A stretch of DNA of 64,000 bases, from contig JAFMSR010000017.1 of NCBI GenBank assembly GCA_022818135.1, positions 11,014,283 through 11,078,282 on the forward strand, written 5' to 3'. Position 1 is the stretch's first letter. Each line of letters starts with the position of its first letter. This DNA comes from Saxidomus purpurata. Its lineage: Eukaryota > Mollusca > Bivalvia > Venerida > Veneridae. The translations under genes and the position numbers were made by a program. The notes below the pieces were generated by a model. The model saw nothing but the letters and a program-made list of their open reading frames with translations. It did no database searches and was not told the DNA's origin. Below are positions 35,691-47,180 of the stretch, piece after piece.

Positions 35691-36581
35691 CTATATCGGT
35701 TCTGTGGACTGTTGATCGGAATACATTTTATGTAATATTTCGTTTGACTTAATTTTATGTATCAGAAAATGTTCTGTACACATCCCTAGCACATATTTAG
35801 GCTTTGGCGTGTTAACAACGATTTCGTTGAGTTGAATTGACTTTACATCACTATAAATAGACAACCAAATAGCCAAGGAAACACCTGCATAATTTGTATC
35901 GACCAAGTCTCTGGTTGAATTACACTTATACCCATCCTCACAGTATTTGCGTTTTGTAATTCGTTGAACCAACTCACTACCTATAACTACAAACATCTCA
36001 TCGATTCTGTTTCCCGCTGAAAATTGCTTCCATCCAAAGTGATGAGCCCATCCGGCGTACATTAATGCTGACCAATGTTTCCATATAACTTTAAAAGATG
36101 TATCGCATATAAAGACATCATCGTCCATTTTACCTACAAATTTTGCATCAGGAAACATGTTAGTTGCTATAGTTAACCATTTGTAAAGTTTTTCTCCAAA
36201 ACGAACAGCATATCCAGAATGAGTGGCATTTAGAAATACGATATCAGAGTGCATACGTGATTCCTCGAGTGTTTCCTTGGTAGGTCTGTCGAGTAAGAAA
36301 CGAATAAATACGTTGCTTACTTCATTTCTTGAAAAAATCTTTCGATGTATGTTTCGTTTATCCAAATCTTTGTCCCGGCTTAGAATTCCGATAACACCAT
36401 ATGCTACACGTACATTTCTGTCTAAATTTCCAAATCCATCTCTTTTAAAGACAACTTTATCACTTTTTGAACCATGCAATACCTTATTCATGTAAATGAT
36501 AAAATAAGTCACAAATATCACGCTAATAACAATACCACGAAGAACCAGTTTACGCATTTTCGTCTTAAGTCTAAAGGTCAC
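35691..36581 (-). CDS. Single-domain GT31-like glycosyltransferase, paralogue of the gene at 28659
   Basis: A 296-residue intronless ORF on the minus strand. The start at 36581 gives MTFRLKTKMRK; the second Met (residue 9) could also serve. A membrane segment lies at about 12-30 (LVLRGIVISVIFVTYFIIY). The lumenal part aligns along its length with residues 55-287 of the plus-strand neighbour: YGVIGILSRDKDL, HRKIF, HSDIVFLNATHSG, FGEKLYKWL, KFVGKMDDDVFICD (DDD at 153-155), RIDEMFVV and SLAIWLSIYSDVKS. It stops with STEPI just where the neighbour's linker to the STELLO domain begins, so the second domain is absent. No remnant of that domain was seen downstream. The two genes are convergent, 5 kb apart, and most likely a local duplication with loss or gain of the C-terminal domain. 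A minus-strand AATAAA lies at 35242-35247, beyond a minisatellite. Confidence 0.85.
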   Translation of the reverse strand: MTFRLKTKMRKLVLRGIVISVIFVTYFIIYMNKVLHGSKSDKVVFKRDGFGNLDRNVRVAYGVIGILSRDKDLDKRNIHRKIFSRNEVSNVFIRFLLDRPTKETLEESRMHSDIVFLNATHSGYAVRFGEKLYKWLTIATNMFPDAKFVGKMDDDVFICDTSFKVIWKHWSALMYAGWAHHFGWKQFSAGNRIDEMFVVIGSELVQRITKRKYCEDGYKCNSTRDLVDTNYAGVSLAIWLSIYSDVKSIQLNEIVVNTPKPKYVLGMCTEHFLIHKIKSNEILHKMYSDQQSTEPI

Positions 36582-36864
36582 GTCATATAACGAATTTTCA
36601 ACAGCGTGTTTTTCTTAATTTAAAATACCATGGAAGTCCTCTGTGCTGTCTATAATATTTGTATCAAATAGTATAAACTATTTTAAACGTATCAAATTGG
36701 TAGAATTCTGATATATTCAACAGGACAAGACAATTTATGATAAAGCAAGCTGTCGTCTCTTTAATAACGCACACACATAGCTTTAGCAAAACTTCTCTTA
36801 ACGCTTTGGGTGTATTGATTTATTCATTTGGAGATTTATTATTAGTCAATTACATTTTACAACA

Positions 36865-37231
36865 GTTAAAGCTGCTCGCTCTCAGATTTTGGTAAAAAAA
36901 TAAAGTTCTTCAAACGGTATGTAAATAACGTATTTTAGAACATATGGTCATATAAAAAGGCTCCAGTATAAATTCATGTCACGTTTATCTCTAAAATTCG
37001 AAAAATACGCTAATAAATTCAAAAGCGTTGCAAACGCTTTTGAAATTTCAATATAAACATATAGTGTAGCGGTGCCGTGTAACTGACCTTTTCAATCGAT
37101 TTCTGCAAATTCCTACCTAGATTTTTGCTTATTTTTTTATTCTAGCCTTAAGTTTTATATTTATGAGTAAGAATGTCAATTTTTTGAAAAATATTTTTTT
37201 TCAACGGTAATTGAGAGCGCGCAGCTTTAAC
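36865..37231. mobile_element. MITE with GTTAAAGCTGCTCGCTCTCA ends
   Basis: GTTAAAGCTGCTCGCTCTCA at the left and its complement (one mismatch) ending at 37231. The left 100 bp (AGATTTTGGTAAAAAAATAA, AGTTCTTCAAAC, ACATATGGTCATATAAAAAG) recurs at 52996-53095. A target duplication was not clear. Confidence 0.7.
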
Positions 37232-37879
37232 AAATGATCACATCGATATTGTATGGAACGTATTCACTGTCTGAATTGTACTATACATGCATATGGTAAG
37301 ACATGTGTTGCATGCATATGAATGTTAAAAGTCAATTATCATTATATGAAGTCATATTTTCATTATATGGCGTTTTGTATACAAACGGGACATTTTATAT
37401 GTTATTTGTCTTGCCATATTACATACATCTATCTCATTTTTCACATTTCGAGTAAATGGGTAAATAACCTACTAGATGCATGGTACGCCTCCTTTAAGGT
37501 AAAATATAGTTATAACATGATCGTGTACTTATCTTTTTACGGGGCGTGTAACCAAATGTTGGAGGGTCTTTTGATGTAAACAGGAGACGTTTCCAGTAGA
37601 GCAAAATTTGGCCGTTGCCACTACACACTATGAAAAAAATCTGCTCTGTAGAGAGGGGTTGTTCCGATTGCAAATATAGGTCCTGGTATAAATATTTTTC
37701 ATTGTAACAAAAGGAAAGTATACCATCAAAAAATCATGTTGACGATGGATGTCGGTCGGCGAACACAGGATGATATATACATGCGGTATCGTCACATAAT
37801 GACAGAATCTGAAAAAATGTCTACAGATTTTCTGTAATTCCGTAAATATAGCACAACGTGATCAATGTTGGCTTTTAGG

Positions 37880-38251
37880 ATCACCCTGTGAGGACCTCTA
37901 CCAAATGTGTTCAAAGCATTCCGTTCCATGCAGAACTCTTATTGCTATGGTAACAAATAGGAAAATTTGAGTTGAGATATGTGGCATGTTGCATTATCAA
38001 GTGGATCTCATTCAAGATTGTTGAAATCATTACCCATGAGACAAATTAACCCTGCTCTGGAGTCACTTGATTTTATATAGGTTTCTATAGGAAAAAAATA
38101 AATCATTTGAAACCACAATACCCAGAACTTAGTCATTCGGCATGAAGCATTGCCTAGTGAGCCTCTATCAAGATTGTTCAAATCATAGCCTTCGGGTCCA
38201 AATTGACCCCGCCTCGGAGAACACTTGATTTACACAGGTCTATATGGGAAT
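37880..38251 (-). repeat. Same tandem-monomer repeat as 6634, left part (interrupted)
   Basis: Minus-strand monomers with reverse-complement signatures (AAGATTGTTCAAATCATAGC, GACCCCGCCTCGGAGAACAC, ACTTGATTTACACAGG). Cut at the TTAA at 38252 by the 3.1-kb element and resumed at 41392-41720, where further monomers follow. Confidence 0.75.
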
Positions 38252-38255
38252 TTAA

Positions 38256-41200
38256 GGTAAGTCGCGGGGTTCCCTCTGAAAAATGGTCGTTTTTTTAAAT
38301 CTCGACGCAAAGTTTAGAAATCGTGCATGCCTGTGGTATGAGGTACTGGCTTTCCCGGAAAAGATGTTTTGAAATTATCTGTAAACGATAAGCACGGAAA
38401 AAGCGCCACCTAGCGGAGGGTGTATTTTTGAAAGATTTTCGTCATTTCACGGACATAAGTCCGTCAATAATATTTTTACAGCTATGGTTTTCCACCAAAT
38501 CAAAGCCGAATCAATCTGAGTTCCATGCATACAAAATTATTTAAAGATATCCACATTGAATACCTAAAATAACGTAATGATCCGCGAATGGGAGGCAATT
38601 TTCAAAGCGAAAATGACCCCAAAGTGGACGCATTAAGGGCAAATTGCGAGAAATCGGCTCGAGAGAAAAAATTTTTAAAACCGTAACGGCTCCTTTAAAT
38701 AAATATAAACATTTATTTGAAATAAAAAAGGGGTGTCACCGACTTTGTTTTCAGGCCATCTAAACTTTTCTGAAGCATGACAGGGGTGCGTTAATGACGG
38801 TTTTTTATGCGGCGTCACGGTGTATTACTGACGTCGGTCTCTTTGAAGTGAAACGTTTTCGTTTAGATGCGCAACAACTTCATTTATAAGAACAACTTAC
38901 TGTTGTTATTTTCCATAAGAAAAATTCAGTTTTGATAGGACTTTAGATAAATTTCCGTTGCACATTTAAATAAGAAATGTGGAAACAGATCATTCACAGC
39001 AAAACAGTCAGGTTTTTGTGTTGCACATGTCATGTGTCCATATGACTTCTGCCTGACACCGCTTCCACGGTCAAGTGACCAAAATCGCAGATATGAAATC
39101 ATTGTTACCCCAGGTTCAAGTCCGGCTACTGATAATATCTGTTGACCGTTTCCTACAGAGAAAGAGAATCTAAATAGTTCGTTTTTTATAGGAATGAAGG
39201 TAAGGTTATCCTGTTGAAACGGGCGTTAAAGTCAATGTATGCGAATTTGATACGCGCTACTTGTGCGTATACAAACTCTGTGAAAGCAGCAGTACAGTTG
39301 CTCTGTAACAGGAATGGCCAACAGTCAGAACGTTATCACTATTTTCAGGATAGATAGACGGACATAAAGTGGCCATAACTCCTATTTTATATTATTAAAG
39401 GTTCATATAGCTAAGAGAATAACCGGTTCAGAATTCACAAATCTTTTTTTTTTTACAGTTACTTCTTTTTTACTATAACTACTTGCACTTTAAGCTACTG
39501 AACTCCAGATATAGAGTATTTTTTACTTTTGACAAAAGTGTTTAGTCATTCTGTAAACATAAAAACAGCGTTTTAAGCTATTTATTAAATAAAGAAAAAC
39601 TATTTCTACCAGAGACGAGATTCGAACCGAGGTTGCCGCGGTAATAAAAGTTTAGCCGAACGGTTTACCAACTGAGCTGCCGAGGAATGTACACATGCTG
39701 TGTGTCTTATAAAAAAATTTACCAATGAACTTATAGCGTGACAAACTGGGTAAACTTTAGAACGGACAAATTGGCGAAAACAATATATTTGCAGCGTTCA
39801 TTTTGTTAGGTTATTTTTCAATGCCCCCGATACAGTTTTAACATTGAATTACCTGAAATCGAAACATTTCTGTTTTTACTGTGCGTATATATACATGTGT
39901 ACAAAATCTGTGAAAGCAGCAGTACAGTTGCATCTGTAACAGGAATGCCCACCTGTGCCACTACGTCTCCAGTGAAAGGAAACTACAGACACATCGAATC
40001 AATGGACGGGCGAAGACAATTTTTTAAAAATTCTTCTTAACTTTATAGCACATACCGCTGTTTTCATTTTGTTTTTGTCAAAAAAAAGAAGAATGTAGTT
40101 TTATATCCGGGTAAAATGAAAAATTTTCTGGACTGTTCCGTATAAAAAGAAAATTCTTAAAACTGAGACAGCTTTCATTATGATAAAAGCATCCTCGGTA
40201 CCCAGGTTATTCATACTATATTCCGTAATAGACCGTTGGTTCCGACGATGGATAAAAGTGACGGCTTAAATGTTGTTGTGATACACGGTTTGTCTCTAAG
40301 TACATGTATGATAAAGATATTCAAACTGTTATATCGTATGTTACCCGATTGAATCGCTCGTCTGGTATTGATAATATTGTTCGCGTTTCATCATATTAAT
40401 ATAATCTTTTCTTGCGTGCTACTGTATCAGGAAGATTGTTGTTGTTCACTTTATATCTCTCCGGAAAACAACTAGGTATTTTCTGCCAGCTTGACTGAGT
40501 CGATTTTGTAAGTATTTAAAGAGTAATTTATAAAACACGGTATCAAAGTTTAGAAAAATACTCTATATAAAACGTTCATACTGACAAGCATCACTAGACC
40601 GAAATCCCGCCATGCACACTGTTGTCATGTGCATATCCGCGCCCATTCTTATATTGAAGATACTGTATTTACGATGGGCTAAATCAAATTTAAAATTTAA
40701 GTCTCGACTACATATATATTAATCATTGAAGTCGATCTAAAGTGACTTCTGCATAATAAACAACAACGCTAGTAATTTATTTTAACAGAAACGTCTGAAA
40801 AACGTCAGTATCAGCTCGTTACGTCACGTCAATCTTGTATTTTACGTCAACGTTTCTCATGTTTTTTCCACTTCAAAATAGTTTCGGTGGCACGAAAAGA
40901 AGGACGGTGACCCCCTTTTTTATTTGATAAAATTGCTTTAAATTGGTTTAAGAATCCATAGCGCTTTTTAAAAAAAATTCTCTCGGGCTGTTTTTTCGCA
41001 TTGACGCTAAATGCGTAAACTTTGCGGTTATTTTTGCTTTGAAAATTGTCGCCCCTACAGGGTTCGTTCCACCTTTTTTCATATTTTTGGCAAAACATAT
41101 TAGATATTTTAATTTTTCAGATGGGTAAATGATTCGATATTGCTTTATGAAAATTAGATCGTTTCGTTATCTACATAGAAAGAGATATAACGAAAATAAT

Positions 41201-41387
41201 TCGAAAATTGACGAAAATACACCTCCCCGCTAGGTGGCGCTTTTAACTCAGTTTCCATGGAAATATCACTTCACCGTATTATTTCTACAAAAGACAATTA
41301 GTCACGGGGTTGTCATGCAAAATATCTTAAATCTGCGTTGCCTTTTAAAAAAATGACCCGATTTCTGGGGGAAACCCGCGACTTACC
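38256..41387. mobile_element. TTAA-flanked 3.1-kb DNA element nested in a tandem repeat
   Basis: Both ends begin GGTAAGTCGCGGG as inverted repeats, and similarity extends inward about 190 bp, including a shared GCGCCACCTAGCGG. The element is flanked by TTAA on both sides (38252-38255, 41388-41391), a piggyBac-style target duplication. The sequence outside reads on as one interrupted repeat: the monomer family seen at 37880-38251 resumes at 41392. No transposase ORF is recognisable, so it is non-autonomous. Inside are a tRNA-like sequence (39609-39690) and a direct repeat of about 55 bp (about 39265-39320 and 39890-39950, containing GCAGCAGTACAGTTG). Confidence 0.75.
39609..39690 (-). repeat. 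tRNA-like SINE head inside the TTAA element
   Basis: On the minus strand CCTCGGCAGCTCAGTTGGTA supplies an A box and GGTTCGAATCTCG a B box about 50 bases apart. The acceptor stem does not close, so it is a tRNA-derived SINE head or decayed tRNA rather than a functional gene. Confidence 0.6.
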
Positions 41388-41391
41388 TTAA

Positions 41392-41720
41392 AAAAATAAA
41401 TCTTCTTTTGCAGAACCATAAGGTCTAGAGCTTAGATATTAAATATCTAAATTTTAATGTGTAGCATTTTCTACTAGACATCTGCCAAGTTTGTTAAAAT
41501 CTTGCCCCTTGAGTCAATATTGGTCCTTTCTGGGGTCATTTGTTTTACGTAAACTTGCATAGGAAAACCTACAAAAATCTTCTTCTCCAAAAGCAACTGT
41601 AGGCCTAGAGCTTAGATATTTGATATGTAGCATTGTAGAACTCTATCAAGTTTGTTCATGTCATGCCCCTGGGGTTAAAATCGACCACGCACTGGATGAT
41701 CCTTGTCTGAAGAATGGACG
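41392..41720 (-). repeat. Right part of the interrupted tandem-monomer repeat
   Basis: Continues the monomers broken at 38251: GGTCTAGAGCTTAGATATTA, TGCCAAGTTTGTTAAAATC, GGGGTCATTTGTTTTACG and a second unit to about 41720. Confidence 0.7.
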
Positions 41721-41979
41721 GATCCAGTGTTTAAAATAATATTAAAATTAACACGCTGGATTGTCCAATGGCCATATTGGGACATTACGTGTCCAACGGA
41801 TGGCCTGGTTTGCACAAAAGAACACGTGGGTTTGTTTGTGATACTGTTTGTGAACAGTTGACCTAGCCATGAAAAGAAAATGATCCCCTAACATCGACTT
41901 TGGTAGGCTTTAAAAATTATCATAAAAGCTGGAACGGTCAATTATAGGGAATGCCTAGCTATAAAATGAGCTCCTATAG

Positions 41980-42330
41980 CAACCATCGACTCACCCAGCA
42001 ACCAGTGACTTCCTTAGCAACCATGAACTTGGACAACTGACCAACATTTTCATTAGCAACCTCTTACTTTCCTAGCAGCCAGTAACTTCCTTAGCAACCA
42101 ATGACTTCGTAACCAAACAGGGACTTCCTTTAACAACTAGTGACCTTTTTAGCAACTAGTGACTTCCCTAGTAACAAGTGAATTCCTTAGTAACTAGTGA
42201 CTTCCTAAGCAACCATCAAGTGACCAGCATCTTCATTAGCAATCTCTTATTTCACAAGCAGTTAGTAACTTCCTAAACAAATGCTTTCCTTGGCAACCAC
42301 TGACCTACCCTAGCAACAAGTGACTTCCGT
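41980..42330 (+). repeat. Degenerate about 20-bp minisatellite (AGCAACCAGTGACTTCCTT)
   Basis: Roughly seventeen diverged units of AGCAACCAGTGACTTCCTT, alternating TAGCAACC and GTGACTTCC words, with some units at half length. No coding frame. Confidence 0.75.
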
Positions 42331-42783
42331 TATATCACCTATGAGATACATATTTCCGCGCATTTACCGGTGATAGATAACCTTATCCTTCACCGCTTAT
42401 CTCTCATCGCTGCCGGACTATTTTACGTAAATTATAAGCAGCCAGCACATCACATAAAAATCGAAAAATGACTGGAAAATTGTTATTTTTGAAATAAACA
42501 TAGTGTTTTGGGTACTCATTTTCTTAGATAGATCATTTCCTATCCATCTATAGCAGTTGTGAAGTAAAATTCGAGAAAAAGTAGATTTTCATTTTTTCAT
42601 CCTGTTTTTACACTTATTTCTTCTTACTTGTATAATATGATATTTATGCAATACTATAGGATCAAGGCAATCGCTATTATATGGTCCCTGGCTATAGGAA
42701 TTTTATTTATAGAAGGGCACGCTTGATTTACCACAGACAATCTGACCATCAGTATATAAGAACCATGTTCTCGTCTACTAGCA

Positions 42784-43128
42784 ATCTGCCTTCATAAATG
42801 ACAAGCCATACTTCAACCAACATTCTATACGTACGGCTTCATCTTCTGAAAATCGAACCAAGACAAGAACAGCAGTGCATTAGAGAGTAAAATAGACAGA
42901 CCCAGTAACGAATTTATGAGAAAAATCGACAATAAAGTGAAAACATTACAGGATGATATTTCGCACAAACTAAGTCAGGAAGAAAGTGATCGTGTTGACA
43001 TTATACTAACAGCTGCCCAGTCTCTTCAAGTTAGTCTAGTTACACTCGAAAAAGGCCAGTCAACCCCCTCTGGTACATATCACAATGTAAATAGTATTAA
43101 CGGTCAACAATTTTTCAGGCCGCGGTAA
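42784..43128 (+). pseudogene. Coiled-coil ORF remnant, possibly retroelement ORF1-like
   Basis: An open frame ending at a TAA at 43126 reads ALESKIDRPSNEFMRKIDNK, then VKTLQDDISHKLSQEESDRV and DIILTAAQSLQVSLVTLEKG, strongly helical with heptad spacing. A TGA in frame precedes it, so either it has lost its 5' part or it is an exon. Reverse-transcriptase-like text 1 kb downstream makes a degraded non-LTR retroelement a possible source. Not recognised with certainty. Confidence 0.4.
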
Positions 43129-44104
43129 AAGGTATTTACTCAGATTTTGGCCATGTAACAGATTTGTTTGAAACTTTAACATCTGATCATTTACACTCAT
43201 TTATGTTCACTTAGCGCTTAATTCAAGTAAGATTTCACTGGAGATATTTTTAAAATTTGATTTCCCTATCCTGGTTGCCCAACCAAGATACAGTTATTTT
43301 ATCATAAGTAAAAATTTGATACACATACTATGCCTATGGAAAGATATAAATATAAGACCTATTGTATTATATTTGTGAAATATTTGCATTAAAATTATAT
43401 ATTTAGATGGAATAAATTAGAATCCCTTTACCTATCTTGGGTGCGCACCCAAGATAGATTGGAAATAAATGAATTCAGAAGCTACACGTAGTTTTAAAAC
43501 TTGCATTTTGGTTCAGAATGTTAAAATATTTGTATATCTATCCAATTCAAATGTAAAAGTAGAAATTATATTGAAATAAAAAAGAAATACTCAACGTTTT
43601 AAATACTTTCATATTAAAGGGGAGTAATAACAAAATTTTATAAAAGTTAATAAAATGTAAATTTCTGATAGGGATCTAACTTTATGTAATGGGTCTTTTT
43701 GTTCATTAAATAAATCTCTAACAGAATATACAAAAAGTAAAAATTGTCATAAAATGTTGCTTAAAAGTAATTGACCACCTTTAAAAGATCATTTGAATAT
43801 TGCCGCGAATGGTGTACCGTTATTGCAGAACGACGAACTGCTTATGCAGAAGAGAAAGGACACTTCATTGCCAGTAGAAATTGTCATGGAAATGTAATTA
43901 GTGACTAAAACACAGTATTTGGAGGCTCGAAACTAACTTTGAAAAACTTTATAACGGTAATAAAAGCAATGATATTGATGGGATGCAATACAAGCAATGT
44001 AAAATTCATAAGCAATTATTAGGAATTCAGAAAGAAGATCCATCATATACAATGTTATGTATGCCCAAATGTGATATGAACAGAAACTAGAGGAAACACC
44101 TAGG

Positions 44105-44254
44105 ATTATATTAAGAACCAAGAATGGCTCGTCACGCGGTGGCGGCAAAATTCCGTATGATGTACTGAAATTCGAACCTGTGATTACAATGTTGCAACAG
44201 ATTTTCCATTTAGTGTATGATCGCAGTACTATACCAGCTCAGTTGAGAAAATTT
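44105..44254 (+). pseudogene. Reverse-transcriptase fragment of a non-LTR retrotransposon
   Basis: The frame reads GGGKIPYDVLKFEPVITMLQ, then QIFHLVYDRSTIPAQ, matching the early RT block of LINE-type elements (IPYEvLK...LFN..y..g.iP..W). It decays after about 44254, and upstream and downstream frames are broken. An isolated fossil. Confidence 0.6.
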
Positions 44255-46483
44255 ACTGACTTTATACATGTATTAAGAAGCAACAATTATATACAATCAG
44301 TGTGGCTTTGTATAATTATTGCATATATATATATATATAGTTTAAACATGATTTATTGCCAATAACATATAGCAAATGGTTTTGGCCACAAGTGCTTATT
44401 ACCACATTATAAAACGTCCCTCCCCAATATATAATAATTACAAAGAAGAATTGTGGCTACATATACAATGTATAAACATTTACAATGTGACATTATGATG
44501 TTTCAGAATGAAAATAAAAAACGTTGTATCACATAATTATGCTCGTGATGCCCGAGCCAAGTGTACGACCCGAAAACCTACAAAAATAAAGTACTGTTTC
44601 GCGCAGTGTACAAAACAGTGTACATTGGATAAAAATGTTCTGCATTTTCAATTCCTTTTTTAAAGTCGCAGGTCGCATTTTCTCTTTAGTAGTTATTAAA
44701 CAAGTCTGCATTTAAGTTACTGGAACTATTTATTCAACGAGTGTGATAAACAGTTACAATTATCGTGCCTTTAGAGTAGTATTGTATATATATTACAGAA
44801 TTAACGAATGTGACGCCCGACTTTGCTTTTAAACCTCTAAAAGCACAGCATCATCGCAACTGAAGCTTGGCCTAAATCATTGCCACCACAAGTAAAAGAA
44901 GCTAGGTTTTCTATCACACACATTTATTTACATTACAACACGACAAAGTTAGGGACGTGTAAAAGATTTTACCATTATTTTTTACAATATTCATGATCCT
45001 ACATAATACAGCAGTACACGTTTTCAATTATTCAATTAAAAGTATAAATTTAAAACGTAATTGATATTTTCTATCTAAGAGCCAAAAATACGTACATTTT
45101 TATGGTGCGCATAATAATTATTGATGCAATTGGTAGGGACTGATTGTGAACGAAACGTCAGTCAAAGAAGAAATGTTTTTAAACGCTTCATACATTTGTC
45201 AGTTACTTTTTCATAAGTGATTTCTAAACATTTTATGTGATATCTGATTTTAGAAACAACATCACACATCTCTGCTTTTCGATTGAAATAATATATAGTG
45301 CAGTTTGATTACCATTAGGTTTAAGCACTTAGTACGTATATTAGTTCTACTTTTCATCTATAAAGACCAACCTATATATCTTCTATCCATAAGTTATCGT
45401 TTACAATTACCTTAACTTTTAGTATCTGAAAAGTTGTTAATCTGTCAATTTAAATGTAAGGGACTACATTGGTTGTTTCTTTAAATATGTTGCTAAAATT
45501 GCACAGGTTTGAATGTTTAGAATTTGTATATTAAAAAGATATACATTTGCAGTGACTATACGAATAAGAAATTAAATAAACACAACGCTCAGCGCCTTCC
45601 GATCGATATGTTCGATTGTGCTTCTCAAAACAAAGGCATCGTCATCTTAGCCACTCCATCCATGGCCATGCGACATAAGATAAAATCATGTATGGCGAAA
45701 GAGAGCAAGGCAAAGTAATAGAGAGCTACTGCATCGTTAATGTAATTCTTGATTAGTGTGAAAACAATTTACATTTACATTTCGTTTATCTCGTTATACT
45801 TTTATTCTACTATTTTTATATGTATTATTACGTGCATGCATACTAAAGATATGCTGTCCATTGCTCAGCTTGTGAGTTAAAACATATAGTATGTTTCGTT
45901 TCCTAGCCATTATAGCTTAGAAACAGGAAAAGGCTGCATAAGCTGAAATTTATTCTTGATTTTTCTGTACTTAGTTTTTCTTACTAAAACAGTTATTTAT
46001 AAGTAAGATAACACATACAATATGCACCATCTGTTATTCATTGCTCTTTTTTTATTCCCATTTGACAAGCAACCATACATGACGTCAACTCGTTACTAGC
46101 CATCAGCTTTATCCAGAGGATGTAATGATTATTCAAATGCATGCACCTTAAGCCAACCGAATCTAACGTATACAACGATAGCACACACCAAATACTTCGC
46201 AATAAAAGTTCATTATTGCCAATATAATAAACTGATCGAAGCTAACTATCAACGACATGGTCAAAACGACTAATGATAACACTTTAAGATAGAAGTTCAG
46301 TACTATCACTTTCCAAACAATGTTATACATATATTTTGCCTTAATATATCTCAAATCCATTCCTCGACTGCATTTCAAAGCAGTTATGGTATATCTAAAA
46401 CATTACCTGTAATACTCTAACTTTTAAACTGTCACTATTTTTACTGAAATTATATCTATTTGTCGGTATCTGTTGTTATTTAA
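44255..46483. other. Non-coding stretch
   Basis: AT-rich with an (AT)n run at about 44325-44339. A short ORF at 45524-45718 has no recognisable similarity. No RNA gene or repeat family identified. Confidence 0.4.
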
Positions 46484-46653
46484 GAAATAATAAATGCCTC
46501 CCTGTATTTTATCGTTGAATAAAATATAGTCAGGAATTTGGATGCGTAGTAATTAAATCACGAGTGTGTAGCACGAGTGATTTAATTTTTCGCATCCAAA
46601 TGACTGACTGTATTTTATTCAACGATAAAATATAGGGAACAATTTATTATTTC
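46484..46653. mobile_element. Foldback (palindromic) element, 170 bp
   Basis: The arm GAAATAATAAATGCC...GATGCG..AATTAAATCAC (46484-46563) is answered by its complement, ending TTTATTATTTC at 46653. The loop is only about ten bases around GAGTGTGTAGCAC. The arms differ at about ten positions, so this is an old snap-back element. Confidence 0.8.
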
Positions 46654-46864
46654 GATTCTAACACGTTAGTTTCTTTGAAAACAACCCGAACTTGATTTAA
46701 CGCGTAGTAGTACATCATTGTAACCTCAAAACGCGAGATACGATTGGACGCGCTTGTTTAAATACGTCACGTCGTTACGTCATTAACGGATGTGTTCTAG
46801 TTTTCAAAATGCTAAACCGGTTACTTTATTATTATCGCTAGATGGTAGTACACGTGTAGTTAAA

Positions 46865-47180
46865 TTATATTTGATCTTCTTCCTACCACTTGGTTGGCAT
46901 AGTTTCCAAGTTGCTGGACTGGCTTACTTTAGGGTATCAAAGAAATAACACAGGTTTAGGTACAGTGCGGTTTGGCTTTCTTCCGTCCACTTGTTTGACC
47001 AACTTTTCAAGTTGCTAGACTGGTTTGTCTTATGGCCACCAGAAGAGATAATATCTAGTTTTTAGTAGATATTAGTACACGTGCATTTAAAGTGACGTGT
47101 TATCTTCTTCTATCCATTTGTGAGACATAGTTATCAAGTTGCTAGACTGGTTTATTTAAGGACGCCGGTAGAGATAATTG
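46865..47180 (+). repeat. Three tandem units of about 130 bp
   Basis: Each unit contains CTTCTTCCTACCACTTGG-like text, then TTTCCAAGTTGCTGGACTGG / TATCAAGTTGCTAGACTGG. The first and third also share AGTACACGTG. Confidence 0.65.

Noticed and set aside
45524..45718. 64-residue plus-strand ORF
   Set aside because: No similarity, no splice or poly(A) context.
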